Positions 40,150 through 47,171 of a DNA stretch of 47,171 bases are shown piece after piece. The first letter of the stretch is position 1, and each line of letters opens with the position of its first letter. The DNA comes from CAIUPE01 sp046092445 (GTDB lineage: Bacteria > Pseudomonadota > Alphaproteobacteria > Rhizobiales > Beijerinckiaceae), in contig JBJTDR010000111.1 of NCBI GenBank assembly GCA_046092445.1, positions 1 to 47,171 of the forward strand, written 5' to 3'. A model generated the notes under the pieces. The model was given only the letters and a program-made list of their open reading frames with translations, was not told the DNA's origin and ran no database searches. The position numbers and the translations under genes are program-made.

Positions 40150-42128
40150 CCGTCGAACTCGGACATTACGCGCTGATCCTCGCTCTGGCGCTTGCTTTCG
40201 TGCAGATGACGGTGCCGCTCTGGGGCAGTCTGGCGCGTGATCCCGCTTTGATGCGGGTCGGGCGGATGGTGGCGTGGGCGAGTTTCGGATTTGTCGCGTT
40301 CTCTTATGCGGCGCTGACCATGGCCTATGTGAATTCGGATTTTTCGGTTTTCAATGTCGTGATGAATTCGCATTCGGCCAAGCCGCTCATCTATAAAATT
40401 TCAGGCGTCTGGAGCAATCATGAGGGCTCCATGATGCTCTGGGTGCTGATCCTCGTCCTGTTCGCGGCTTTGGTGGCGTGGCGCGGCGGCGGGATGCCGG
40501 AGCGCTTGCTTGCAAGTGTGCTGTCGGTTCAGGGCGCGATTGCGTTTGCGTTTATCCTGTTTGTTGTTGTCACGTCGAACCCGTTCGAGCGGGTTTTTCC
40601 CATTCCGGTTGAGGGGCAAGGGCTTAATCCGGTGTTGCAGGATCCCGGTCTCGCCATCCATCCGCCGTTGCTCTATCTCGGCTATGTCGGGTTCTCGATT
40701 GCGTATTCCTTCGCGGTTGGTGCGCTGATCCACGGGCGGATCGATGCGGTGTTCGCGCGGTTTGTGCGGCCATGGACCTTGCTCGCGTGGCTGTTTCTGA
40801 CGCTCGGCATCTCGATGGGATCGTACTGGGCGTATTACGAGCTTGGCTGGGGCGGCTGGTGGTTCTGGGATCCAGTCGAGAATGCGTCGCTCATGCCGTG
40901 GTTGATGGGGACCGCGCTCGTCCATTGCACGGTCGTGATGGAAAAGCGCGATGCGCTGAAAGTCTGGACGATTCTCTTGGCGATCCTGACCTTCTCGCTG
41001 TCGCTCTTGGGTGCGTTCATTGTGCGCTCGGGTGTGCTGACATCGGTGCATTCTTTTGCGAGCGATCCAACGCGCGGGGTGTTTATTCTCGGAATTTTGA
41101 CGTTTTTCGTCGGTGGCGGCTTGGCGCTGTTCGCGTGGCGCGCGCCGATGCTGCGGCAGGGCGGGTTGTTTGCGGCGGTGTCGCGCGAGGGCGCGCTGAT
41201 CGTCAATAATCTGTTTCTGGCGGCGACATGTGCGGCGGTTCTGATCGGCACATTATATCCGCTGGCACTCGAGGCGATCTCGGGGGGTATGATTTCCGTT
41301 GGACCGCCGTTTTTCAATGCGACGGCTGTGCCGCTCTTTGTGATATTGCTCGCGCTCTTGCCGATCGGACAGACGCTCGCGTGGAAGCGCGGCAATCTGC
41401 TCGGGGCGGCGCAACGCATGATGGCGGCGCTGGGGCTTTCGATTTTGGTTTCGCTTGTGATGCTCACTGTGGTCCATGGCGGGCCGGTTGCAGCACCGCT
41501 TGGTGTCGGGCTCGGAACCTGGCTCATTCTGGGATCAGTGTCTGAAATCGTGGCACGAAGCTGGCGACGCGGTGCGACTTTCCGGGGTCTTCTTGCGCGG
41601 GCTTTCGGGCTGCCACGTGCCGCCTGGGGCGCAGCGCTTGCACATGCCGGCATTGGTGTGACCGTGATCGGGGTTGCCGCGACCGGGTGGGGTGTTGAAA
41701 ATCTCGGTGTTCTCAAGCCCGGCGAGCGGATCGAGATTGGTGCTTATTCGCTGGTTCTGGAGAAGAGTTTTGTGAGAAACGGTCAGGGATTTCGCGAAGA
41801 TGTGGCGCGTTTTTCCGTGATGGAAAATGGCGGGTTTGTCGGTGCCGTCGAGACGGGGAAGCGCGTTCATGCGGGGCGCGATACGCCGACAACGGAAGCC
41901 GGCATTCTCACGCTCGGGCTGGGGCAGGTCTATGCGAGCGTGAATGACTTTCATGCGGATGGCAGCGTGAGCCTCAAAGCCTATTGGAAGCCGCTCGTTT
42001 TGCTGATCTGGCTCGGCTCGGTGCTGATGGCAACGGGTGGCGGGCTCGCCTTGATTGACCGGCGGTCGCGCATCGGAATTGTGGTGCGGAGCAAGGCTGC
42101 CGCGCTTCTCGCGGGACGACCGGCATGA
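40146..42128 (+). CDS. ccmF: Heme lyase subunit CcmF (CycK)
   Basis: 660 residues, polytopic. Receives heme from CcmE and joins it to apocytochrome. The WWD domain is WGGWWFWDPVENASLMPWL near residue 235. Expected family segments are KPLIYKISGVWSNHEGSMML, EGQGLNPVLQDPGLAIHPPL with conserved His, and RSGVLTSVHSFASDPTRGVF. Start overlaps ccmE and its stop overlaps ccmH by four bases. Confidence 0.96.
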   Translation: MTVELGHYALILALALAFVQMTVPLWGSLARDPALMRVGRMVAWASFGFVAFSYAALTMAYVNSDFSVFNVVMNSHSAKPLIYKISGVWSNHEGSMMLWVLILVLFAALVAWRGGGMPERLLASVLSVQGAIAFAFILFVVVTSNPFERVFPIPVEGQGLNPVLQDPGLAIHPPLLYLGYVGFSIAYSFAVGALIHGRIDAVFARFVRPWTLLAWLFLTLGISMGSYWAYYELGWGGWWFWDPVENASLMPWLMGTALVHCTVVMEKRDALKVWTILLAILTFSLSLLGAFIVRSGVLTSVHSFASDPTRGVFILGILTFFVGGGLALFAWRAPMLRQGGLFAAVSREGALIVNNLFLAATCAAVLIGTLYPLALEAISGGMISVGPPFFNATAVPLFVILLALLPIGQTLAWKRGNLLGAAQRMMAALGLSILVSLVMLTVVHGGPVAAPLGVGLGTWLILGSVSEIVARSWRRGATFRGLLARAFGLPRAAWGAALAHAGIGVTVIGVAATGWGVENLGVLKPGERIEIGAYSLVLEKSFVRNGQGFREDVARFSVMENGGFVGAVETGKRVHAGRDTPTTEAGILTLGLGQVYASVNDFHADGSVSLKAYWKPLVLLIWLGSVLMATGGGLALIDRRSRIGIVVRSKAAALLAGRPA

Positions 42129-42589
42129 AGCGGATCATCGGGGTGTGTCTCATTCTTATTTTTGCTTTTTCAGTTTCGGCATTGGCCGTGCAACCGGACG
42201 AGGTGCTGGCTGACAAAGCGCTTGAGGCGCGGGCAAGGGCGTTATCGACGGAGTTGCGGTGCCTTGTTTGCCAGAACCAGTCGATTGATGATTCGAACGC
42301 GCCGCTCGCACGCGATTTGCGGATGATCGTGCGGGAAAAGCTGGTTGCGGGCGAGAGCGAAGACGCCATTCTCGCATTTCTCGTCGCGCGTTATGGCGAG
42401 TTTGTCCTGCTCAAGCCCAGATTTACGATGGCGACGGCCTTGCTGTGGCTCGGCCCGTTTCTTGTTCTGTTTGCGGGCGGGATCGGCATTGTCCGCCTTG
42501 CGCGGCGTCGGCGGGTGGCGGAGACGAGTGCTCCGCTCAGCGCGAACGAACAGGCGCAACTTGATCTTCTGACCCGCCAAGAAAACTGA
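42125..42589 (+). CDS. ccmH: Apocytochrome c reductase CcmH (CycL)
   Basis: 154 residues. Thiol-reductase subunit that keeps the CXXCH cysteines of apocytochrome reduced. It has a signal or anchor segment at 5-22, the redox motif C46-x-x-C49 in LRCLVCQNQSIDDSNAPLAR, LVARYGEFVLLKPRF, and a C-terminal membrane segment (about 103-125). Last gene of the ccm operon; a hairpin and degP follow. Confidence 0.95.
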   Translation: MKRIIGVCLILIFAFSVSALAVQPDEVLADKALEARARALSTELRCLVCQNQSIDDSNAPLARDLRMIVREKLVAGESEDAILAFLVARYGEFVLLKPRFTMATALLWLGPFLVLFAGGIGIVRLARRRRVAETSAPLSANEQAQLDLLTRQEN

Positions 42590-42618
42590 CCGATATCGTA
42601 ACCTTACGAAATGTTCAT

Positions 42619-42636
42619 CCGGTGCCAAAGCACCGG
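42619..42636. promoter_or_regulatory. Perfect hairpin between ccmH and degP
   Basis: CCGGTGC (42619-42625) and GCACCGG (42630-42636) pair around CAAA. Flanking CTTAC (42603-42607) and GTAAGG-like bases (42636-42641) could extend a larger fold. There is no T-run. It may shield the ccmH 3' end or regulate degP. Confidence 0.35.
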
Positions 42637-42702
42637 TAAGGGATGGGCGTGCATACACCTTCTCATGGTTTCGCCAGAGTGCTGGCAAGAGAGGAGAAAA
42701 AC

Positions 42703-44199
42703 ATGACCAGAAAGTTGATTTCAAAGCAGTTTTCACACCTTGGGGCGCGCCGCGCCGGAATGATGGCGTCTGTAGCGGTCGTGGCATTGCTCGTTGCGGG
42801 GGTTGCGACCGAGAGCTTTATGACATCCGCGCCCGCCAATGCCGCCGCAAGTGCGCAAAGTTCGGCCGTTGTCGCCTTTCCGTCTTTCGCCGATGTCGTA
42901 TCCCGCGTGCGCCCGGCCGTTGTATCGGTGAAGGTGAAGGTCGAGCAGGTTGCAGCGGTTGACGAGGATGGTGGTCGCTTCCAGATGCCGGATCTGCCGC
43001 CCGGCCACCCGCTTGAGCGGTTCTTCCGGCAGTTCCGTGAACAGGGCCCGAAAGGGCAAAGGCCGCATCAGTTCGGCATGTCACAGGGGTCGGGCTTTTT
43101 CATCTCCGCTGACGGCTATGTGGTGACGAATAATCATGTTGTCGACAATGCGGTTGAAGTGTCGCTATCGACCGATGACGGCCAGACGCTCGATGCAACC
43201 GTGATTGGCAAGGACCCCAAGACCGACCTCGCGCTACTGAAGGTGAAGCAGGCCGGAACCTATCCGTTTGTCGATTTCGCTGCGGATGTGCCGCGCGTCG
43301 GTGACTGGGTTGTGGCGGTCGGCAATCCGTTTGGTCTGGGCGGCACGGTGACTGCGGGGATCGTTTCGGCGCGCGGGCGCGATATCGGCTCCGGTCCCTA
43401 TGATGATTTCATCCAGATTGATGCTGCGGTGAACAAGGGCAATTCGGGCGGCCCGACCTTCAATCTGAACGGTGATGTTGTCGGTGTGAATACCGCGATT
43501 TATTCGCCCTCGGGCGGTAATGTCGGTATTGCCTTCGCGGTCCCTACCGAGACGGTGAAAACGGTGATCGAGGCGCTGAAGGAGAACGGTTCCGTCGAGC
43601 GCGGCTATCTCGGCGTGCAGATCCAGCCTGTGACGCAGGAAATTGCCGACAGCCTGGCGTTGAAGGACACGAAGGGCGCACTCGTCGCTGAAACCCAGCC
43701 GGATACACCAGCTTCCGAGGCGGGCATCAAGCCTGGCGATGTCATTCTGTCGGTCAATGGCGACGTGATGGCTGGCCCGAAAGAATTGACGAAGCGGATC
43801 AGCCAGATCAAGCCGGGTGATACAGTGAAAGTCACGTTGATGCGGGACGGCAGGGAGCAGACGCTCAGCGTCAGGCTCGGCCTGTTGCCCGAGAAGAAGA
43901 CTGCCGCTCTCGACGATACCTCCCCGAAAGCATCGACGACGTTCGGGTTAGCGCTCGCGCCAACGAGGGATGGTGTGGGGGTCATGGTCACCGATATTGA
44001 TCCGAACGGGATTGCCGCAGAAAAGGGGATCAGCAAGGGTGATCTGATCCTGGAGATTGGCGGCAAGACGGTCACGAAACCTTCCGACGTCCGGGCCTCG
44101 ATTGACGCGGCGCGGAAAGAGGGCCGCAAGGCTGTGATGCTCCGGCTGAAGAGCGACGAGGGAACGCGTTTCATCGCACTCGCCTTTCCGAAGGCGTAA
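42703..44199 (+). CDS. degP: Periplasmic serine protease/chaperone DegP (Do family)
   Basis: 498 residues. An N-terminal export segment (about 20-40) is followed by the trypsin-like domain with H145 in VTNNHVVD, D175 in DPKTDLALLK and S248 in NKGNSGGPTFN, then two PDZ domains (GYLGVQIQPVTQEIAD and GVMVTDIDPNGIAAEKGI regions). It degrades misfolded envelope proteins. The ATG at 42703 with GAGAGGAG is chosen over an upstream ATG at 42643. An intrinsic terminator follows. Confidence 0.94.
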   Translation: MTRKLISKQFSHLGARRAGMMASVAVVALLVAGVATESFMTSAPANAAASAQSSAVVAFPSFADVVSRVRPAVVSVKVKVEQVAAVDEDGGRFQMPDLPPGHPLERFFRQFREQGPKGQRPHQFGMSQGSGFFISADGYVVTNNHVVDNAVEVSLSTDDGQTLDATVIGKDPKTDLALLKVKQAGTYPFVDFAADVPRVGDWVVAVGNPFGLGGTVTAGIVSARGRDIGSGPYDDFIQIDAAVNKGNSGGPTFNLNGDVVGVNTAIYSPSGGNVGIAFAVPTETVKTVIEALKENGSVERGYLGVQIQPVTQEIADSLALKDTKGALVAETQPDTPASEAGIKPGDVILSVNGDVMAGPKELTKRISQIKPGDTVKVTLMRDGREQTLSVRLGLLPEKKTAALDDTSPKASTTFGLALAPTRDGVGVMVTDIDPNGIAAEKGISKGDLILEIGGKTVTKPSDVRASIDAARKEGRKAVMLRLKSDEGTRFIALAFPKA

Positions 44200-44251
44200 C
44201 GATTATCTGCCTGAATCGTTTTCCCCGAACGAGGACGGCTGAACGAGGTGG

Positions 44252-44286
44252 CGGATCGGAGTTTTGCTCCGGTCCGTCGCTTTTTT
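44252..44286 (+). terminator. Intrinsic terminator after degP
   Basis: CGGATCGGAG (44252-44261) pairs with CTCCGGTCCG (44267-44276) with one G-T wobble around TTTTG; TCGC and six T follow. It separates degP from the next two-component genes. Confidence 0.75.
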
Positions 44287-44324
44287 CTTGACCATCGGGA
44301 TGAAGGAGGGAAATTGTCGGTGCC

Positions 44325-45011
44325 ATGAAGCTACTGATCATCGAGGATGATGCTGCCGCGGCGGCCTATCTGGAGAAAGCCTTTCGGGAGGTTGGCCACA
44401 TGGCTGATATCGCGTCGAACGGGCTTGATGGCTATGCGCTGGCAAGCGATGGCGGGTATGATGTCGTTGTCGTTGACCGGATGCTGCCGAAGATGGATGG
44501 CCTCTCCTTGATCCATGCGTTGCGCGGGCAGCAGATCGAGACGCCGATCCTGATCCTTTCCGCGCTCGGACAGGTCGACGATCGGGTCAAGGGATTACGG
44601 GCGGGGGCGGATGATTATCTGGCCAAGCCCTATGCGTTCTCCGAATTACTGGCCCGGGTGGAAGTGCTTGCGCGGCGGCGCGGGACGGCGTCATCGACGG
44701 AAGAAACCGCCTATCGGATTTGCGGGCTCGAATTGAACCGTCTGACCCATCGGGTGACGCGGGACGGGCAGGAGATCGACTTGCAGCCGCGTGAATTCCG
44801 TTTGCTGGAATATCTGATGCGCCATGGCGGGCAGGTTGTGACCCGCACGATGCTTTTGGAAAATGTCTGGGACTATCATTTCGATCCTCAGACCAATGTG
44901 ATTGATGTGCATATTTCGCGCTTGCGATCGAAGATCGACAAAGGATTTGACACGCCGCTGCTGCACACGGTGCGTGGCGCAGGATATTCGATCCGTGACG
45001 GCGCTCGGTAA
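44325..45011 (+). CDS. OmpR-family response regulator
   Basis: 228 residues. Receiver with D51 in VVVVDRMLPKMDGLSLI and Lys in YLAKPYAFSELL; winged helix from about 125 (LQPREFRLLEYLMRHGGQVV, TNVIDVHISRLRSKIDKGFD). GAAGGAGGG precedes the ATG. Overlaps its kinase gene by 17 bases. This regulator-kinase pair between degP and glnE is a rhizobial layout; its regulon is unknown to me, with envelope stress a reasonable guess from degP proximity. Confidence 0.9.
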   Translation: MKLLIIEDDAAAAAYLEKAFREVGHMADIASNGLDGYALASDGGYDVVVVDRMLPKMDGLSLIHALRGQQIETPILILSALGQVDDRVKGLRAGADDYLAKPYAFSELLARVEVLARRRGTASSTEETAYRICGLELNRLTHRVTRDGQEIDLQPREFRLLEYLMRHGGQVVTRTMLLENVWDYHFDPQTNVIDVHISRLRSKIDKGFDTPLLHTVRGAGYSIRDGAR

Positions 45012-46395
45012 ACTTTTCCGCACAACGGCATTCAAGCTGTCGCTGGCGTATCTCGTCATTTTCGTGCTGTTTGCCTCGGCTCTTCTCGGCTATGTCGCCT
45101 TCAACATGCGGCGATTGCTGGATGCGCAGGTGAGCCTCACCATCGAGGAAGATGTCAAGGGGCTTGTCACCCAGTTCAAATCGGGCGGATTGCGGCGGCT
45201 TGTGGCGCAGATCGAGAGGCGCGCAAGCCAGCCCGGGTCCTCGCTCTATCTCGTGACCACGCCGCTGGGAGAAATACTCGCGGGCAATATTTCCGGAATC
45301 GACCCCGAGGGTTTGCTGGATGCAGGGCGATATCAGTTGTTTTATCGCGTGCTCGAGGATGGTGATTCGAAACGGAATCGGGCGCTGGTGGACACGATTG
45401 TTCTGCCGGGCGGGTTCCGTCTGCTGGTCGGTCGCGATCTGAGCGAGACGGACCGGTTCAGGGGCGTGATACGAAGTGCGATTGGGTGGTCCATCGTGCT
45501 CGTGCTGGTGATGGCAGTGGCGGGTGGCGTTTTTGTTGCGCGGCGGGTATTGGGGCGGATCGATGCCATGACCGCTACAACGCGCTCGATCATGGCGGGA
45601 GATTTTTCGGGCCGTCTTGCCGTTTCCGGCACGAATGACGAACTCGACCGGCTTGCGCAGAATCTCAATGCGATGCTCGACCGGATCGCGGAGCTGATGG
45701 CGGGGCTTCGGGAAGTCTCCGACAATATTGCGCATGATCTCAAGACGCCGCTGACGCGCCTGCGCAACGCGGCCGAGGAGGCACTTCGAACCGCGACAGA
45801 CACAGAGGAATATCGTCTGACGCTCGAAAATGTGATCGATGAGGCGGATCAGCTCATCCAAACCTTCAACGCCTTGCTGATGATCGCCCGCGCGGAATCC
45901 GGCAATGCGACGGAGGGGATGGCATCGTTCGATGCGGCGGATGTTGCGCGCGATGTGGCGGAACTCTATGAACCGCTCGCGGAGGAGGCGGGTGTTGTCC
46001 TGCATGTCGGGTTGCCGGAGAAATTGCCGTTTTACGGGTCACGCGAATTGATCGGGCAGGCGCTGGCCAATTTGCTCGACAATGCGATCAAATATGCAGC
46101 GCGGGGTGAGTCTGATCCTGAAAAAGCGGAAATATCAATTGGTGCGGTTGCAACCGGTGCGGGAATTGAAGTGAGCGTTTCCGATAATGGCCCGGGGATA
46201 CCGGAAGCGGATCGCGCGCGGGTTGTCGAACGCTTCGTTCGGCTCGAAGGGTCGCGCTCGCGTCCGGGTTCAGGATTGGGGCTCTCGCTTGCCTCCGCGG
46301 TGGCGCGATTGCATGGCGGCACGCTCAGGCTCGAGGATCATGCGCCGGGGCTGAGGGTTGTGTTGGCGCTACCAGTGAAGGGCATTGGTTCATGA
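44995..46395 (+). CDS. Sensor histidine kinase
   Basis: 466 residues from a GTG that overlaps the regulator's last codons; longer frames upstream are not needed. Membrane segments at about 15-36 and 160-182 bracket a periplasmic sensor, then HAMP, HisKA with H247 in NIAHDLKTPLTRL, and HATPase boxes LLDNAIKYA, DNGPGIPE and GSGLGLSLA. Partner of the preceding regulator. Ends by ATGA overlap with glnE. Confidence 0.9.
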   Translation: MTALGKLFRTTAFKLSLAYLVIFVLFASALLGYVAFNMRRLLDAQVSLTIEEDVKGLVTQFKSGGLRRLVAQIERRASQPGSSLYLVTTPLGEILAGNISGIDPEGLLDAGRYQLFYRVLEDGDSKRNRALVDTIVLPGGFRLLVGRDLSETDRFRGVIRSAIGWSIVLVLVMAVAGGVFVARRVLGRIDAMTATTRSIMAGDFSGRLAVSGTNDELDRLAQNLNAMLDRIAELMAGLREVSDNIAHDLKTPLTRLRNAAEEALRTATDTEEYRLTLENVIDEADQLIQTFNALLMIARAESGNATEGMASFDAADVARDVAELYEPLAEEAGVVLHVGLPEKLPFYGSRELIGQALANLLDNAIKYAARGESDPEKAEISIGAVATGAGIEVSVSDNGPGIPEADRARVVERFVRLEGSRSRPGSGLGLSLASAVARLHGGTLRLEDHAPGLRVVLALPVKGIGS

Positions 46396-47171
46396 GTTCA
46401 TCGCTCGCAGCGCGGTTCGACACGGTGCCGAAACTTGGCGATGCGAAGGAGGCCGCCCGGAAATTGGCGTCATTTGTCGAGAAGGCGACCGATGCCGACA
46501 TGGGTGAGCGCCTCAAGGCGTGCCTGACGGAATTTCCGAAGGCTGAGGCGCTTCTGGAGGGGATTGCGGATCATTCGCCTTATTTGTGGCGGTTGATCCA
46601 GTCCGACCCCGCACGAACGCTCGGCCTTCTCGTAGGCGATCCGGATTTAACCAGTGTTGAATTGCTTGAGCGTACGGCAGGGAGTTGGCGGGTCGCCGAG
46701 TCGGAAGCGGCGCTGATGCGCGAACTTCGGCGGTTGAAGCAGGAAGCGGCCCTATTCATCGGGCTTGCCGATATTGGCGGATTATGGGGTGTGCTCCGGG
46801 TGACGGAAGCACTCAGCGATTTCGCCGATGCGGCACTGGGGTCGGCGTTCCGTTTTCTGCTGCGCGAGGGTATCGAGAGCGGCAAACTGAATCCTCCCCA
46901 TCCTGAAGATCCTGCCATCGGATGCGGGGCCGTGGTTCTTGCGCTTGGTAAGCACGGTGCCCGCGAGCTCAATTATTCCTCCGATATCGATAGTGTGGTG
47001 TTTTACGACACCGAGCAGACCAGCCTCGGTGAGAGTGTCGAGGCGGCACCATTCTTCATCCGTCTCGTGAAGGGCATTGTGCGGATTTTGCAGGAGCGGA
47101 CGCCGGATGGTTACGTCCTGCGGGTTGATCTCCGGTTGAGGCCCGATCCGGCGTCGACGCCGATTGCGATC
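46392..47171 (+). CDS. glnE: Glutamine synthetase adenylyltransferase/deadenylase GlnE, 5' part
   Basis: First 260 codons; the gene runs off the window. The product adds or removes AMP on glutamine synthetase in response to nitrogen status. Visible part: helical N-terminus, then the first nucleotidyltransferase domain with VVLALGKHGARELNYSSDID, whose Ser-x-Asp-x-Asp holds catalytic metal ligands, and a following LRVDLRLRPDP. The ATG overlaps the kinase stop (ATGA), linking it to the two-component operon. Confidence 0.95.
   Translation, partial: MSSSLAARFDTVPKLGDAKEAARKLASFVEKATDADMGERLKACLTEFPKAEALLEGIADHSPYLWRLIQSDPARTLGLLVGDPDLTSVELLERTAGSWRVAESEAALMRELRRLKQEAALFIGLADIGGLWGVLRVTEALSDFADAALGSAFRFLLREGIESGKLNPPHPEDPAIGCGAVVLALGKHGARELNYSSDIDSVVFYDTEQTSLGESVEAAPFFIRLVKGIVRILQERTPDGYVLRVDLRLRPDPASTPIAI

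Noticed and set aside
44587..46005. 472-codon open frame on the minus strand
   Set aside because: Shadow of the response regulator and histidine kinase genes, with low-complexity composition and no recognisable domain.

Overview
The window reads as the chromosome of an alphaproteobacterium, most likely order Hyphomicrobiales (Rhizobiales). The pointers are the block ccmI-ccmE-ccmF-ccmH-degP-response regulator-histidine kinase-glnE, a PepSY/FeuP/FeuQ-like trio, the peptidoglycan-binding/DUF1491/DUF2336 neighbourhood, and an RcGTA-type gene transfer agent (GTA) cluster. Base composition is uneven: sampled 60-base lines in the first 12 kb are mostly about 35-53% GC, while lines after about 16.4 kb are about 57-65%.

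Layout. 1-3.1 kb: msrB, sodB and murJ (redox repair, superoxide removal, lipid II flippase). 3.1-6.5 kb: mmsA with a divergent LysR regulator, then iolB (inositol/valine catabolism). 6.5-9.3 kb: phosphoenolpyruvate carboxylase. 9.4-12.2 kb: preT-preA, the reductive pyrimidine-degrading dehydrogenase, behind a perfect 26-bp palindrome whose core fits the RutR operator consensus. 12.2-13.1 kb: a SufE protein and a DUF5330-like protein. 13.1-14.15 kb: about 1 kb without a conventional gene, but with a divergent promoter pair sharing one -35 box, short reading frames and competing inverted repeats. 14.1-17.8 kb: peptidoglycan-binding protein, DUF1491, DUF2336, a small conserved-looking protein, a lipoprotein and a YcgN-like cysteine-cluster protein.

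18.0-35.7 kb is the GTA: two TerS-like proteins, large terminase, tape measure, portal, two tiny proteins, prohead protease, capsid, connector, head closure, tail terminator, tail tube, two tail-assembly proteins, baseplate/hub proteins, NlpC/P60 peptidase and a 1300-residue tip protein. A DUF2793 fibre with a C-terminal S74-type chaperone and a muramidase fused to a holin-like membrane domain follow. There is no integrase, replication gene, phage repressor or recognisable attachment site, so this is a domesticated particle rather than a prophage. Departures from the R. capsulatus plan are: the tape-measure gene lies between terminase and portal; an antisense secreted trypsin-like protease with its own promoter and end hairpin sits between capsid and connector; fibre and lysis genes are attached to the 3' end; and a promoter/operator/terminator region lies upstream.

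35.7-47.2 kb is housekeeping: PepSY protein, FeuP/FeuQ-like two-component system, 17-kDa surface-antigen-like lipoprotein, cytochrome c maturation genes, DegP, a second two-component system, and the start of glnE, which runs off the window.
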